From Mycolicibacterium aurum (GTDB lineage: Bacteria > Actinomycetota > Actinomycetes > Mycobacteriales > Mycobacteriaceae), in the NCBI RefSeq assembly GCF_900637195.1, contig NZ_LR134356.1, positions 1,860,001-1,924,000 on the forward strand: a stretch of 64,000 nucleotides of DNA, in the 5' to 3' direction. Position 1 is the first letter of the stretch. Every line of letters starts with the position of its first letter. Under the pieces are notes generated by a model. The model ran no database searches. It was not told the origin of the DNA and worked only from the letters and a program-made list of their open reading frames with translations. Shown here piece after piece: positions 44,871 through 53,085 of this stretch. A program made the position numbers and the translations under genes.

Positions 44871-45766
44871 CGCGTATCGAGGCCGGCTTCGTCAGCGGTG
44901 ACGACCCCTGCAGCGCATGGCATTTCGAGGCCGATGGGGATCAGCGGCCGGTGGTCGTGATGGCGCACGGCTTCGGCGGGACCAAGGACTCCGGGCTGGA
45001 ACCGTTCGCGCAACGCTTCACCGCCGCCGGGCTGGACGTGTTCGCGTTCGACTACCGCGGCTTCGGCGCGTCGGGCGGGCAGCCGCGCCAGTCGCTGTCG
45101 GTGCGGCGGCAGATCGAGGACTACCACGCGGCGGTCGAGGCGGCCAGGACGTTGGACGGGGTCGATGCCGAGCGGATCGCGCTGTGGGGCGCGTCGTTCT
45201 CGGGCGGCCACGTGCTGCGGGTGGCCGCCGAACGGGACGACGTCCGTGCCGTGGTCGCGCTGACGCCGCTGACCAGCGGGATGGCGGTGAGCCGCGCGGC
45301 GATGGCGTCACGCAACATCGTCACGTCGTTGCGCTGGACCCTGACCGGCGTGAAGAGCCGGATCGCGGTCGGCCGCGGGGCCGCCCCCATCACGATGCCG
45401 CTGGTGTCGCCGGTCGGCGAGGCGGGTGCCCTCGCGCTGGAGGGCGCTTATGAGAGCTATTCCGCGATGGCCGGACCGACATGGCGCAACGAGATCGACT
45501 GTTCCATCGGACTCGAAGTGGTCGGAATACGCACCACCGCGGCGGCCAAGAAGCTGCGCTGCCCGCTGCTGGTGCAGATCGCCGACTTCGACCGGTACGT
45601 GCCCGCCGACGCCGTTGCGGCGACGGCGGCGCACGGCAGAGCCCAGGTGCACCACTATCCGTGCGACCACTTCGACGTCTGGCCGGGTAACGACTGGTTC
45701 GACAAGACAGCGAGCGATCAGGTTGCGTTCCTCGAAAGGACGTTGCTCGGCTCAGTACTGAGTTGA
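44867..45766 (+). CDS. Alpha/beta-hydrolase
   Basis: A 299-residue alpha/beta-hydrolase. VVVMAHGFGGTKDSGLEPFAQRF holds the oxyanion-hole His-Gly, LWGASFSGGHVLRVAA the nucleophile Ser (about residue 110), IADFDRYVP the Asp and CDHFDVWPG the His. It resembles mycobacterial esterases of the DUF1100/dienelactone type. It is coupled to the monooxygenase, which suggests that an ester or lactone made by that enzyme is opened here. Its 3' end overlaps the convergent SDR gene by 15 bases. Confidence 0.85.
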   Translation: MTRIEAGFVSGDDPCSAWHFEADGDQRPVVVMAHGFGGTKDSGLEPFAQRFTAAGLDVFAFDYRGFGASGGQPRQSLSVRRQIEDYHAAVEAARTLDGVDAERIALWGASFSGGHVLRVAAERDDVRAVVALTPLTSGMAVSRAAMASRNIVTSLRWTLTGVKSRIAVGRGAAPITMPLVSPVGEAGALALEGAYESYSAMAGPTWRNEIDCSIGLEVVGIRTTAAAKKLRCPLLVQIADFDRYVPADAVAATAAHGRAQVHHYPCDHFDVWPGNDWFDKTASDQVAFLERTLLGSVLS

Positions 45767-46573
45767 GCCCTGATCGACCGAAATCGCACTCGCGGTAATA
45801 TATTTCGCCTCGTCGCTGGCCAGCCAGCACACAGTGTCGGCGATGTCCTCCGGTTCCAGCGCCCAGGTGGGCAGAAACGGCGTCATCATGTGCTGCAGCT
45901 GTGGGTTGGTCTCCATCGTGGCGGCGACCGCCGCCACCATGTCGCCGCTGCCCATGGGGGTGAGCACCGGGCCCGGGTGGACGCTGTTGACGCGGATCGA
46001 GTGCTTGCCCAGCTCGGCGGCGAATGCGCGCGCCATGCCGGTCACCGCATGCTTGCTGGCCGTGTAGTGAATCATAAAGGGCTGCAACTTGACTCCTGCA
46101 GCGGAACTGATCAGGATGATCGAGCCGCCGCGGGCCCCGTCGATGATCTTCTGCGCGCCGGCCATCACCGTGTTCCACGTGCCTGTCACGTTGATGTCCA
46201 TCACGTCGCGGAAGTCCTCGGGCCGAATCTGATCCCAGACCTGGGGCGCGGCGACACCGGCGTTGGCGACGATGATGTCCAGTCGGCCGAACTTGGTCAC
46301 GCCGGATTCGACTGCGGCGCAAAGCCCTTCGCTGTCGCGGGTGTCGACCGTCGACGCCACGATGCGGCGACCGGTCTCCTCGACGAGCTTCACGGTCTCG
46401 GCAAGGTCGTCGGGAGTCGCCGGGTCGTAGCGCACGCACGGCGGCAGCGGCCCTGCAATGTCGACGGCGATGATGTCGGCGCCCTCATTGGCCATCCTCA
46501 CCGCATGGGCGCGGCCCTGCCCGCGCGCCGCTCCGGTGATGAACGCGACCCGGCCGTCCAGGCGACCCGTCAT
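45752..46573 (-). CDS. Mycofactocin-coupled-type SDR oxidoreductase
   Basis: A 273-residue short-chain dehydrogenase. The cofactor motif TGAARGQGRAHAVRMANEGADIIAVDI, read over residues 14-40, includes the GRAHAV sequence typical of the mycofactocin-coupled SDR family, in which NAD stays bound and mycofactocin takes the electrons. The NAGV, Ser (ILISSAAG) and YxxxK (YTASK) catalytic residues are present. It overlaps the acyl-CoA dehydrogenase by 4 bases (ATGA) as the second gene of its operon. Confidence 0.87.
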   Translation of the reverse strand: MTGRLDGRVAFITGAARGQGRAHAVRMANEGADIIAVDIAGPLPPCVRYDPATPDDLAETVKLVEETGRRIVASTVDTRDSEGLCAAVESGVTKFGRLDIIVANAGVAAPQVWDQIRPEDFRDVMDINVTGTWNTVMAGAQKIIDGARGGSIILISSAAGVKLQPFMIHYTASKHAVTGMARAFAAELGKHSIRVNSVHPGPVLTPMGSGDMVAAVAATMETNPQLQHMMTPFLPTWALEPEDIADTVCWLASDEAKYITASAISVDQGSTQY

Positions 46574-47754
46574 CGCATTGCCTTCCGCTGGGCCTTCACG
46601 AGTCCCCCTCCGATGATCAACCGCTGAATCTCACTGGTGCCCTCGTACAGTCGCAGCAGGCGTACGTCCCGGTAGATTCGCTCCACCGCAACCTCACGCA
46701 TGTACCCGCTGCCGCCGTGGATCTGTACCGCGAGATCGGCGACCTTGCCTGCCATTTCGGTGCAGAACAGTTTGGCTGCCGACGGGGCGATCCTGCGGTC
46801 CTCGTCGCTGATCCACTTGTGCGCGGTCTCGCGAACCAACGCCCGGCCGGCGAGAACGCCGGTCTGCTGATCGGCGATCATCGCCTGCACGAGCTGAAAC
46901 TCGCCGATGGGTGTGCCGCCCTGCGTCGCGGTGGCGGCATAGGCCACAGACTCATCGAGTGCGCGTTGCGCGGTCCCGACGGCCAGCGCGGCGATGTGCA
47001 CGCGCCCGCGCGCCAGTGACGTCATGGCCGCGCGGTAACCGATGTCGACGCTGCCCCCGACGAGCGCACCGGCCGGAACGCGCACGTCGGTGAACGTGAC
47101 GTCGGCGGTCCACGCACCTTCCTGGCCCATCTTCTTGTCCTTCGGGCCGACCTTGACGCCGGGCGTATCGGCGGCCACCAGGAACACGGCGATGCCTGCA
47201 CCTTTGTCGTCGGCGGGCCTGGTCCTGGCGAACGTCACGAACAGATCGGCGGTGGGCGCGTTGGTGATGTACTGCTTCTGCCCGTTGATGATCCAGTCAG
47301 CGTTGTCGGCGGAGCCGTCGCGGACGGCTTTCGTGCGAAGGCCGGACGGATTGGAGCCGGCTCCCGGTTCGGTGAGGGCGAACGACGCCACCACGTCACC
47401 CGACGCGATCCCCTCCAGCCACGTCGACTTCTGGTCATCGGTGCCGTACCCGACGAGGACCTGACCGGCGATGCCGTTGTTGGTGCCGAACATGGACCGC
47501 AGTGCCAGCGACGTGTAACCGAGTTCCATCGCGAGTTCGACATCCTGCACCAGGTTCAGTCCGAGTCCGCCGAATTCCTGCGGGATCGCATAGCCGAACA
47601 GCCCCATGTCTTTTACCTGGTCGCGGAGGTCGTCGGGGACCCGGTCCTCGGTGAGGATCTCCTGCTCGCGTGGCACCACCGCGGTGCGGACGAACTGACG
47701 GGTCTGCGCCAGGATCTCCCGGAAGTCCTCGTCGCTGACGTCGGATGTGGTCAT
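46570..47754 (-). CDS. Acyl-CoA dehydrogenase (first of the minus-strand operon)
   Basis: A 394-residue acyl-CoA dehydrogenase with all usual parts: FALTEPGAGSNPSGLRTKA (FAD site), YITNAPTADLFVTFART, AALAVGTAQRALDESVAYA and the C-terminal RIYRDVRLLRLYEGTSEIQRLIIGGGL. In the DVRLLRLYEGTSE segment the EGTSE Glu is the catalytic base position of short- and medium-chain members. ATG 47754 fits the family start. It is coupled to the downstream SDR and shares a 97-base divergent promoter with the fabG-like gene at 47852. Confidence 0.88.
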   Translation of the reverse strand: MTTSDVSDEDFREILAQTRQFVRTAVVPREQEILTEDRVPDDLRDQVKDMGLFGYAIPQEFGGLGLNLVQDVELAMELGYTSLALRSMFGTNNGIAGQVLVGYGTDDQKSTWLEGIASGDVVASFALTEPGAGSNPSGLRTKAVRDGSADNADWIINGQKQYITNAPTADLFVTFARTRPADDKGAGIAVFLVAADTPGVKVGPKDKKMGQEGAWTADVTFTDVRVPAGALVGGSVDIGYRAAMTSLARGRVHIAALAVGTAQRALDESVAYAATATQGGTPIGEFQLVQAMIADQQTGVLAGRALVRETAHKWISDEDRRIAPSAAKLFCTEMAGKVADLAVQIHGGSGYMREVAVERIYRDVRLLRLYEGTSEIQRLIIGGGLVKAQRKAMR

Positions 47755-47791
47755 CGGTGGTGCTCCTGAGTGAGGGTGCTGAATGTCAATC

Positions 47792-47808
47792 TCGTATATG
47801 AAATACGA
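47792..47808. promoter_or_regulatory. Palindromic operator between divergent catabolic operons
   Basis: TCGTAT and ATACGA are perfect complements with 5 bases between. A further ATACGA lies at 47833-47838. The site sits in the gap between the acyl-CoA dehydrogenase and SDR starts, where one repressor could control both. Confidence 0.55.
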
Positions 47809-47851
47809 TAGCGTCCGGTGTGGCCGTACTGATACGAGGATGGGTGAGCAG

Positions 47852-48592
47852 ATGTCATTGCTGACTGGACAGATCGCCGTGATCACCGGGGGAGCGCAGG
47901 GCCTGGGCCTCGCGATCGCACAGCGCTTCGTCGACGAAGGCGCGCGAGTGGTGCTCGGCGACATGAACCTCGACGCGACCCGGGCTGCCGCCGACAAGCT
48001 CGGCGGCGACGCGGTGGCGCGCGCGGTGCGGTGCGACGTGACCGACTCCGGGGACGTCGATGCGCTCATCGCCGCCGCGGTGGACGGCTTCGGCGGCCTC
48101 GACATCATGGTCAACAACGCGGGCATCACGCGCGACGCGACGATGCGCAAGATGAGCGAAGACGATTTCGATCAGGTGATCGCCGTGCATCTGAAGGGCA
48201 CCTGGAACGGCCTGCGGGCGGCCGCCGCGGTCATGCGCGAGAACAAGCGCGGCGCGATCGTGAACATGTCGTCGATCTCGGGAAAGGTCGGCATGGTCGG
48301 TCAGACCAACTACTCGGCCGCCAAGGCCGGCATCGTCGGAATGACCAAGGCCGCGTCCAAAGAGCTCGCGTATCTGGGAGTCAGGGTCAACGCGATCCAG
48401 CCCGGGCTCATCCGGTCCGCAATGACCGAGGCTATGCCGCAACGTATTTGGGATTCCAAGGTCGCCGAGGTCCCGATGGGGCGCGCCGGTGAACCCGACG
48501 AGGTCGCCAACGTTGCCCTGTTCCTGGCCTCGGATATGTCCTCGTACATGACGGGCACCGTCCTCGAAGTCACCGGGGGACGGCATCTGTGA
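47852..48592 (+). CDS. FabG-like SDR (3-hydroxyacyl-CoA/3-oxoacyl reductase)
   Basis: A 246-residue classical SDR. The Rossmann motif [22 protein letters not shown] (residues 11-32), [14 protein letters not shown], the catalytic Ser in [16 protein letters not shown] (Tyr and Lys) and the PG motif are all present. It resembles FabG and the 3-hydroxyacyl-CoA dehydrogenases of degradation operons. ATG 47852 is preferred; an ATG at 47840 is possible. Its stop overlaps the following thiolase start by one base. Confidence 0.87.
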   Translation: MSLLTGQIAVITGGAQGLGLAIAQRFVDEGARVVLGDMNLDATRAAADKLGGDAVARAVRCDVTDSGDVDALIAAAVDGFGGLDIMVNNAGITRDATMRKMSEDDFDQVIAVHLKGTWNGLRAAAAVMRENKRGAIVNMSSISGKVGMVGQTNYSAAKAGIVGMTKAASKELAYLGVRVNAIQPGLIRSAMTEAMPQRIWDSKVAEVPMGRAGEPDEVANVALFLASDMSSYMTGTVLEVTGGRHL

Positions 48593-49806
48593 TGCGTGAC
48601 GCGGTCATCTGCGAGCCGGTCCGGACACCGATCGGCCGCTATCACGGCATGTTCACGTCGCTGACCGCGGTCGAGCTCGGAGTGGTTGCGCTGCAGGGGC
48701 TGTTGGCCAGAACCGGCGTCGCGCCTGACGCTGTCGACGACGTCGTGGTCGGGCACTGCTATCCCAGTATGGAGGCGCCTGCCATCGGGCGGGTGATCGC
48801 GCTCGACGCGGGGCTGCCGGTGACGGTGCCGGGTATGCAGATCGACCGTCGGTGCGGTTCCGGCCTGCAGGCCGTGATCCAGGCGGCCATGCAGGTGGCG
48901 AGCGGCAACAACGATCTCGTCGTCGCCGGCGGTGCCGAATCGATGAGCAACGTGGTGTTCCATTCCACCGACATGCGCTGGGGCGGGGCCAGAGGTGGCA
49001 TCGCGGTGCACGACGCCCTGGCCCGCGGCCGCACCACCGCCGGTGGCAAGAATTATCCGGTGCCGGGCGGCATGCTGGAGACCGCGGAGAATCTGCGCCG
49101 GGAATACGGGATCTCCCGCGAGGAGCAGGACGAGCTGGCGGTGCGCTCCCACCGCCGCGCGGTGGCAGCGCAGTCGGAGGGCTTGCTCGCGGAGACGATC
49201 ATTCCCGTGACGGTGACCAGCCGGTCGGGCGAGGACGTGATCGACACCGACGAGCATCCCCGTGCGGACACGTCGGTGGAGACCTTGGCGAAGCTGAAAC
49301 CCGTTCTCGGCAAGTCGGATCCAGAGGCCACCGTCACCGCAGGCAACTCCAGTGGCCAGAACGACGCCGCCGCGATGTGCCTGGTGACCACCCCGGACAA
49401 GGCGGCCGAACTGGGCCTGCGTCCACTCGTGCGGGTCGTGTCTTGGGCCGTTGCCGGCGTCGCTCCGCACGTCATGGGCATCGGTCCCGTCCCCGCCACG
49501 GAGTCCGCCCTGGCCAAGGCCGGACTCAGCCTCGCCGACATCGACCTGATCGAGCTGAATGAGGCGTTCGCGGCCCAGGCCCTGGCCTGTATGCGTGAGT
49601 GGAGGTTCACCGCAACCGATCTCGAGCGCACCAACGTGCACGGCTCGGGTATCTCGCTGGGACACCCGGTCGGTGCCACCGGCGGACGGATGTTGGCGAC
49701 GCTGGCGCGGGAACTGGACCGCCGCAACGCCCGCTACGGGCTGGAGACCATGTGCATCGGCGGCGGCCAGGGGCTGGCCGCGGTGTTCGAAAGGGTGAGC
49801 GCATGA
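48592..49806 (+). CDS. Thiolase (acetyl-CoA C-acyltransferase)
   Basis: A 404-residue degradative-type thiolase that cleaves 3-ketoacyl-CoA with CoA. The acyl-binding Cys is in DRRCGSGLQAVIQAA (about residue 87), NEAFAAQALA and the His in SGISLGHPVGATGGR follow, and the second Cys is in MCIGGGQG near the C terminus. The ATG lies one base into the preceding SDR stop. Its own stop TGA shares the ATGA of the first mini-ORF of the repeat chain. Confidence 0.92.
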   Translation: MRDAVICEPVRTPIGRYHGMFTSLTAVELGVVALQGLLARTGVAPDAVDDVVVGHCYPSMEAPAIGRVIALDAGLPVTVPGMQIDRRCGSGLQAVIQAAMQVASGNNDLVVAGGAESMSNVVFHSTDMRWGGARGGIAVHDALARGRTTAGGKNYPVPGGMLETAENLRREYGISREEQDELAVRSHRRAVAAQSEGLLAETIIPVTVTSRSGEDVIDTDEHPRADTSVETLAKLKPVLGKSDPEATVTAGNSSGQNDAAAMCLVTTPDKAAELGLRPLVRVVSWAVAGVAPHVMGIGPVPATESALAKAGLSLADIDLIELNEAFAAQALACMREWRFTATDLERTNVHGSGISLGHPVGATGGRMLATLARELDRRNARYGLETMCIGGGQGLAAVFERVSA

Positions 49807-49841
49807 CATACAGCGCGAAGCGAAGCGGGATCGCGCAATGA
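49803..49841 (+). CDS. Mini-ORF 1 of the repeat chain (12 aa)
   Basis: Encodes MTYSAKRSGIAQ and is the most diverged unit. Its ATG overlaps the thiolase stop codon, so ribosomes leaving the thiolase could re-initiate here. Whether it is translated is unknown; the peptide is basic. Confidence 0.4.
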   Translation: MTYSAKRSGIAQ

Positions 49842-49876
49842 GATACAGCGAGAAGCGAAGCGGGATCGCGCAATGA
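49838..49876 (+). CDS. Mini-ORF 2 of the repeat chain (12 aa)
   Basis: Encodes MRYSEKRSGIAQ. The start overlaps the stop of mini-ORF 1 as ATGA, and a weak GCGGGA ribosome-site-like stretch sits upstream. Translation is not proven. Confidence 0.4.
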   Translation: MRYSEKRSGIAQ

Positions 49877-49911
49877 GTTACAGCGAGAAGCGAAGCGGGA
49901 TCGCGCAATGA
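49873..49911 (+). CDS. Mini-ORF 3 of the repeat chain (12 aa)
   Basis: Encodes MSYSEKRSGIAQ and differs from unit 2 by one base change. The ATGA overlap is retained on both sides. Translation is not proven. Confidence 0.4.
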   Translation: MSYSEKRSGIAQ

Positions 49912-49949
49912 GATACAGCGAGAAGCGAAGCGGGATCGCGCATGAGTAA
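49908..49949 (+). CDS. Mini-ORF 4 of the repeat chain (13 aa)
   Basis: Encodes MRYSEKRSGIAHE. Loss of the last A of the unit shifts its end, so it stops at TAA 49947-49949, inside the acyl-CoA dehydrogenase gene. The ATG of that gene at 49942 lies within this mini-ORF, and termination close by could feed ribosomes to it. Confidence 0.4.
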   Translation: MRYSEKRSGIAHE

Positions 49950-51135
49950 GTTGGCGCAGACGTTGGGCCTCACCGAGTTTCAGACTGAGATCGTCTCGAC
50001 GGTAAGGCGTTTCGTTGACAAAGAGGTGATCCCCGCCGCTCAGGAGCTCGAGCACGCCGACGCCTATCCGCAGGCGATCGTCGACGCGATGAAAGAGATG
50101 GGCCTGTTCGGGTTGATGATCCCCGAGGAGTACGGCGGGCTGGGGGAGTCGCTGCTCACCTACGCGCTGTGCGTGGAGGAACTCGCCCGCGGCTGGATGA
50201 GCGTGTCCGGCGTCATCAACACCCACTTCATCGTCGCGTACATGATCCGCCAGCACGGCACCGACGACCAGAAGACCCGGTTCCTGCCGCGGATGGCGAC
50301 CGGCGAGACCAGGGGCGCCTTCTCGATGTCGGAGCCCGAGCTCGGCTCCGACGTCGCCGCGATCCGGACCAGGGCCACCAACAACGGCGACGGCACCTAC
50401 ACCATCTCGGGTCAGAAGATGTGGCTGACCAACGGCGGCAGTTCGACGCTGGTGGCCACCCTGGTCCGGACCGACGAGGGGGCCGACAAACCGCACCGGA
50501 ACCTGACCGCCTTTCTGGTGGAAAAGCCCACGGGCTTCGGCGAAGTCGCACCGGGGCTGACGATTCCCGGCAAGCTCGACAAACTCGGATACAAGGGCAT
50601 CGACACCACCGAGATGATCTTCGACGGATATCGGGCCAACGCCACCGACATTCTGGGCGAGGCGCCGGGCCAGGGTTTCTTCCAGATGATGGACGGCGTC
50701 GAGGTGGGGCGCGTCAACGTGTCGGCCAGGGCGTGCGGAGTCGGTATCCGGGCCTTCGAGCTCGCCGTCCGCTACGCCCAGCAGCGCAGCACGTTCGGCA
50801 AACCGATCGCCGAGCATCAGGCCATCGCCTTCCAATTGGCGGAGATGGCAACCAAAGTCGAGGCAGCCCATCTGATGATGGTCAACGCGGCACGGATGAA
50901 AGACTCCGGTGAGCGCAACGACGTCGCCGCGGGCATGGCAAAGTACTTCGCCAGCGAGGTGTGTGCCGAGGTGACCCAGCAGAGCTTCCGGATCCACGGC
51001 GGATACGGATACTCCAAGGAATACGAGATCGAGCGGCTGATGCGCGACGCCCCGTTCCTGCTCATCGGTGAGGGCACCAGCGAGATCCAGAAGAACATCA
51101 TCAGCAAGCGCCTACTGGCGGATTACCGGGTGTGA
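49942..51135 (+). CDS. Acyl-CoA dehydrogenase after the mini-ORF chain
   Basis: A 397-residue acyl-CoA dehydrogenase. GAFSMSEPELGSDVAAIRTRA holds the FAD contact, QKMWLTNGGSSTLVATLV follows, and AVRYAQQRSTFGKPIAEHQAIAFQLA and the C-terminal APFLLIGEGTSEIQKNIISKRLL contain the catalytic-base Glu position (EGTSE). The start at ATG 49942 is fixed by homology and by the repeats. It belongs to the same strand and cluster as the thiolase, GntR and CoA-transferase genes. Confidence 0.92.
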   Translation: MSKLAQTLGLTEFQTEIVSTVRRFVDKEVIPAAQELEHADAYPQAIVDAMKEMGLFGLMIPEEYGGLGESLLTYALCVEELARGWMSVSGVINTHFIVAYMIRQHGTDDQKTRFLPRMATGETRGAFSMSEPELGSDVAAIRTRATNNGDGTYTISGQKMWLTNGGSSTLVATLVRTDEGADKPHRNLTAFLVEKPTGFGEVAPGLTIPGKLDKLGYKGIDTTEMIFDGYRANATDILGEAPGQGFFQMMDGVEVGRVNVSARACGVGIRAFELAVRYAQQRSTFGKPIAEHQAIAFQLAEMATKVEAAHLMMVNAARMKDSGERNDVAAGMAKYFASEVCAEVTQQSFRIHGGYGYSKEYEIERLMRDAPFLLIGEGTSEIQKNIISKRLLADYRV

Positions 51136-51139
51136 TCCG

Positions 51140-51808
51140 GTGAGCATTCCCGACTTCGCTGCGCGGCCACAGCTCGCCGAAGACGTGGCACGGTTCGTCC
51201 GTCGGCGCATCTTCGAGGGGACCTATCCGGCCGGACAGTACATCCGTCTGGAGCAGCTTGCGGCCGAACTCGGCATCAGCGTAACCCCGGTTCGCGAGGC
51301 ACTTTTCGGGCTGCGCGCCGAGGGACTGCTGACCCAGCTGCCCCGTCGCGGCTTCGCCGTGCTGCCGATCACGCGACGCGACATCGCCGACGTGTCCGAC
51401 GTCCAGGCCCACATCGGCGGCGTCCTGGCCAGCCGTGCCGCCGAGCACATCACCGACGAGCAACTCCGGGAACTGGGACGAGTCCAGGACCAACTGGAAG
51501 TGGCCTACCGGGACGACGACCCCGAAGCCGCGGTGCGCCTGAACCACGAGTTCCATCGCGGAGTCAACCTGGCGGCGGGGTCGCCGAAGCTGGCACAGCT
51601 GATGGGCCAGATCACGAAGTTCGCGCTCGAATCGGTGTATCCCACCGTCGAAGGCTGGCCCGCCCAATCCATGCGCGACCATCGTCTGCTGCTGGCCGCG
51701 CTGCAGAGCCGCGACGGTGAAGCCGCCCGCACCGCGATGTCGGAACACCTGTGCGCGGCCGCGCAACCGCTGATCGATCACCTCGCCCGGCGCGGCATCA
51801 TCGCCTGA
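51140..51808 (+). CDS. GntR-family (FadR/FCD) regulator
   Basis: A 222-residue GntR regulator with an N-terminal winged helix (residues 15-75: LAEDVARFVRRRIFEGTYPAG, then RLEQLAAELGISVTPVREALFGLRAEGLL) and an FCD-type ligand domain with conserved His positions (LNHEFHRGVNLAAG, RDHRLLLAALQSRD). It starts at GTG 51140, just after the dehydrogenase stop, so it is in the same operon. It is a candidate for binding the palindrome at 51828. Confidence 0.87.
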   Translation: MSIPDFAARPQLAEDVARFVRRRIFEGTYPAGQYIRLEQLAAELGISVTPVREALFGLRAEGLLTQLPRRGFAVLPITRRDIADVSDVQAHIGGVLASRAAEHITDEQLRELGRVQDQLEVAYRDDDPEAAVRLNHEFHRGVNLAAGSPKLAQLMGQITKFALESVYPTVEGWPAQSMRDHRLLLAALQSRDGEAARTAMSEHLCAAAQPLIDHLARRGIIA

Positions 51809-51827
51809 CCCACGGCGCGTGAATGAT

Positions 51828-51844
51828 ACTGTAAGGCTTACAGT
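51828..51844. promoter_or_regulatory. Perfect 17-bp palindrome, catabolic operator
   Basis: ACTGTAAGGCTTACAGT is fully symmetrical around its central G and lies 23 bases before the CoA-transferase start. Related imperfect copies stand before the catabolic genes near 57002, 60343 and 62124. Regulator candidates are the adjacent GntR and the TetR at 59413. Confidence 0.7.
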
Positions 51845-51867
51845 CCTATTCTCTGCAAAGGCGGGTC

Positions 51868-53052
51868 ATGGGCGTCCTCGACGGCGTACGGGTACTCGAC
51901 TACGGCCGGTTCATCGCAGCTCCGTGGTGCTCGGCGCTGTTGGCGGACATGGGCGCCGATGTCATCCGCGTCGAGAAGCGGGAAGGTGGCGAAGACCGCT
52001 GGGTGCAGTCGGTCACCCCCAGCGGGGAAGGCGGCACCTACCTGCAGTGCAACCGCAACAAGCGCTCGCTCACCCTGGACACCACCACCGATGACGGCAA
52101 GGAGATCACCCGGACGCTGGTCGCCGGAGCCGACGTCGTGGTGGCCAACATGCCGGCGGCCGGGATGCAAGCCAACGGACTGGACTACCCGACGCTGCGC
52201 GCGGTCAAAGCGGACATCATCCTGGCCAGTGCCACCGCCTACGGCGAAGGCGGCCCGTACAGCGGGCGCATCGGTTTCGACGGGGCGGGCCAGGTGATGT
52301 CCGGAGCCGTGTACCGGCAGGGCCTGCCCGAGCTGCCGATCCGGACGGTGGTGCCCTACGCCGACTTCGGCACCGCGCTGACGTTGACGATCGGCGTGAT
52401 GATGGCCCTCTACCATCGTGATCGCACCGGCGAAGGTCAGCACGTGGAGGGAGCGCTGCTGCCCACCGCGATGATGCTGTCGAACGCCTTCCTCATCGAA
52501 CGGGACCTTCTCGGGACCGACAAGCCGAGGATGGGGAACCAGGGAACCTCGGTAGCCCCCTGCGATCTGTACCGGACCTCCGACGACGGCTGGGTGCTGC
52601 TGCAGGTCGCGGGTCCGTCGATGTTCAAGCGGTGGTGCCTGTTGGTCGGCAGGCCCGAACTGTTCGACGACCCGCGCTTCGCCGACGACGACCTGCGGTG
52701 GCGCAACGGCGACGTGCTCAACGAGATCATGGCCCAGTGGTGCGCCGACAAGACCAGGGCGGAAGTGGTGGAGCTACTCGACGCGGCGAAACTCCCTGCC
52801 GCACCCATGCATTCGACCCAGGAGGTTCTCGACGATCCCCATGTCCAGGCGATGGGCTACCTGCGGCGCGTCCCGTTTCCGGAGACACCGCGCGGCGTAC
52901 CCATCATCGAGACACCCTTCCGGTTGTCGGCGACCCCCGGCGAGATCCGGCATCGCGCCCCACTGCTCGGTGAGCACACCGACGAGATCCTCGGCGAGAT
53001 CGGTTACACGGGCGCCCAGGTCGCGGACCTGCGGGCCCGCGGGGTGGTGTGA
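51868..53052 (+). CDS. Class III (CaiB/BaiF) CoA-transferase
   Basis: A 394-residue family III CoA-transferase. It shows VLDYGRFIAAPWCSALLADMGADVIRVEK at residues 10-38 with the catalytic Asp position not in its usual place (the family uses an Asp near residue 170 in FDGAGQVMSGAV). The CoA-binding region is GSVAPCDLY-like (MGNQGTSVAPCDLYRTSDDGWV). It would move CoA from a donor thioester to the free acid substrate and so start its breakdown. It stands alone behind the perfect palindrome and converges on the CoA-ligase gene. Confidence 0.88.
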   Translation: MGVLDGVRVLDYGRFIAAPWCSALLADMGADVIRVEKREGGEDRWVQSVTPSGEGGTYLQCNRNKRSLTLDTTTDDGKEITRTLVAGADVVVANMPAAGMQANGLDYPTLRAVKADIILASATAYGEGGPYSGRIGFDGAGQVMSGAVYRQGLPELPIRTVVPYADFGTALTLTIGVMMALYHRDRTGEGQHVEGALLPTAMMLSNAFLIERDLLGTDKPRMGNQGTSVAPCDLYRTSDDGWVLLQVAGPSMFKRWCLLVGRPELFDDPRFADDDLRWRNGDVLNEIMAQWCADKTRAEVVELLDAAKLPAAPMHSTQEVLDDPHVQAMGYLRRVPFPETPRGVPIIETPFRLSATPGEIRHRAPLLGEHTDEILGEIGYTGAQVADLRARGVV

Positions 53053-53085
53053 TCGGGGGACTGCGCCCGCCAGCCTGGGCCGAGC

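Larger units (their letters stand above)
49803..49941 (+). repeat. Four tandem 35-bp units forming a chain of mini-ORFs
   Basis: Units lie at 49803-49837, 49838-49872, 49873-49907 and 49908-49941 (the last has 34 bases). Each begins with ATG and encodes 12-13 residues. The peptides are nearly identical: MTYSAKRSGIAQ, then MRYSEKRSGIAQ, MSYSEKRSGIAQ and MRYSEKRSGIAHE. Stop and start overlap as ATGA between units 1-2, 2-3 and 3-4. The first overlaps the thiolase stop and the last overlaps the acyl-CoA dehydrogenase start by 8 bases. The 35-bp period equals 13 codons minus a 4-base overlap. Confidence 0.9.

Noticed and set aside
49803..49941. CRISPR array
   Set aside because: The repeats are directly joined with no spacers, no cas genes are nearby, and the period fits overlapping ORFs.
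48310..50997. 895-residue minus-strand open frame across thiolase, repeats and acyl-CoA dehydrogenase
   Set aside because: It is antisense to clearly homologous genes and is a by-product of high GC content.
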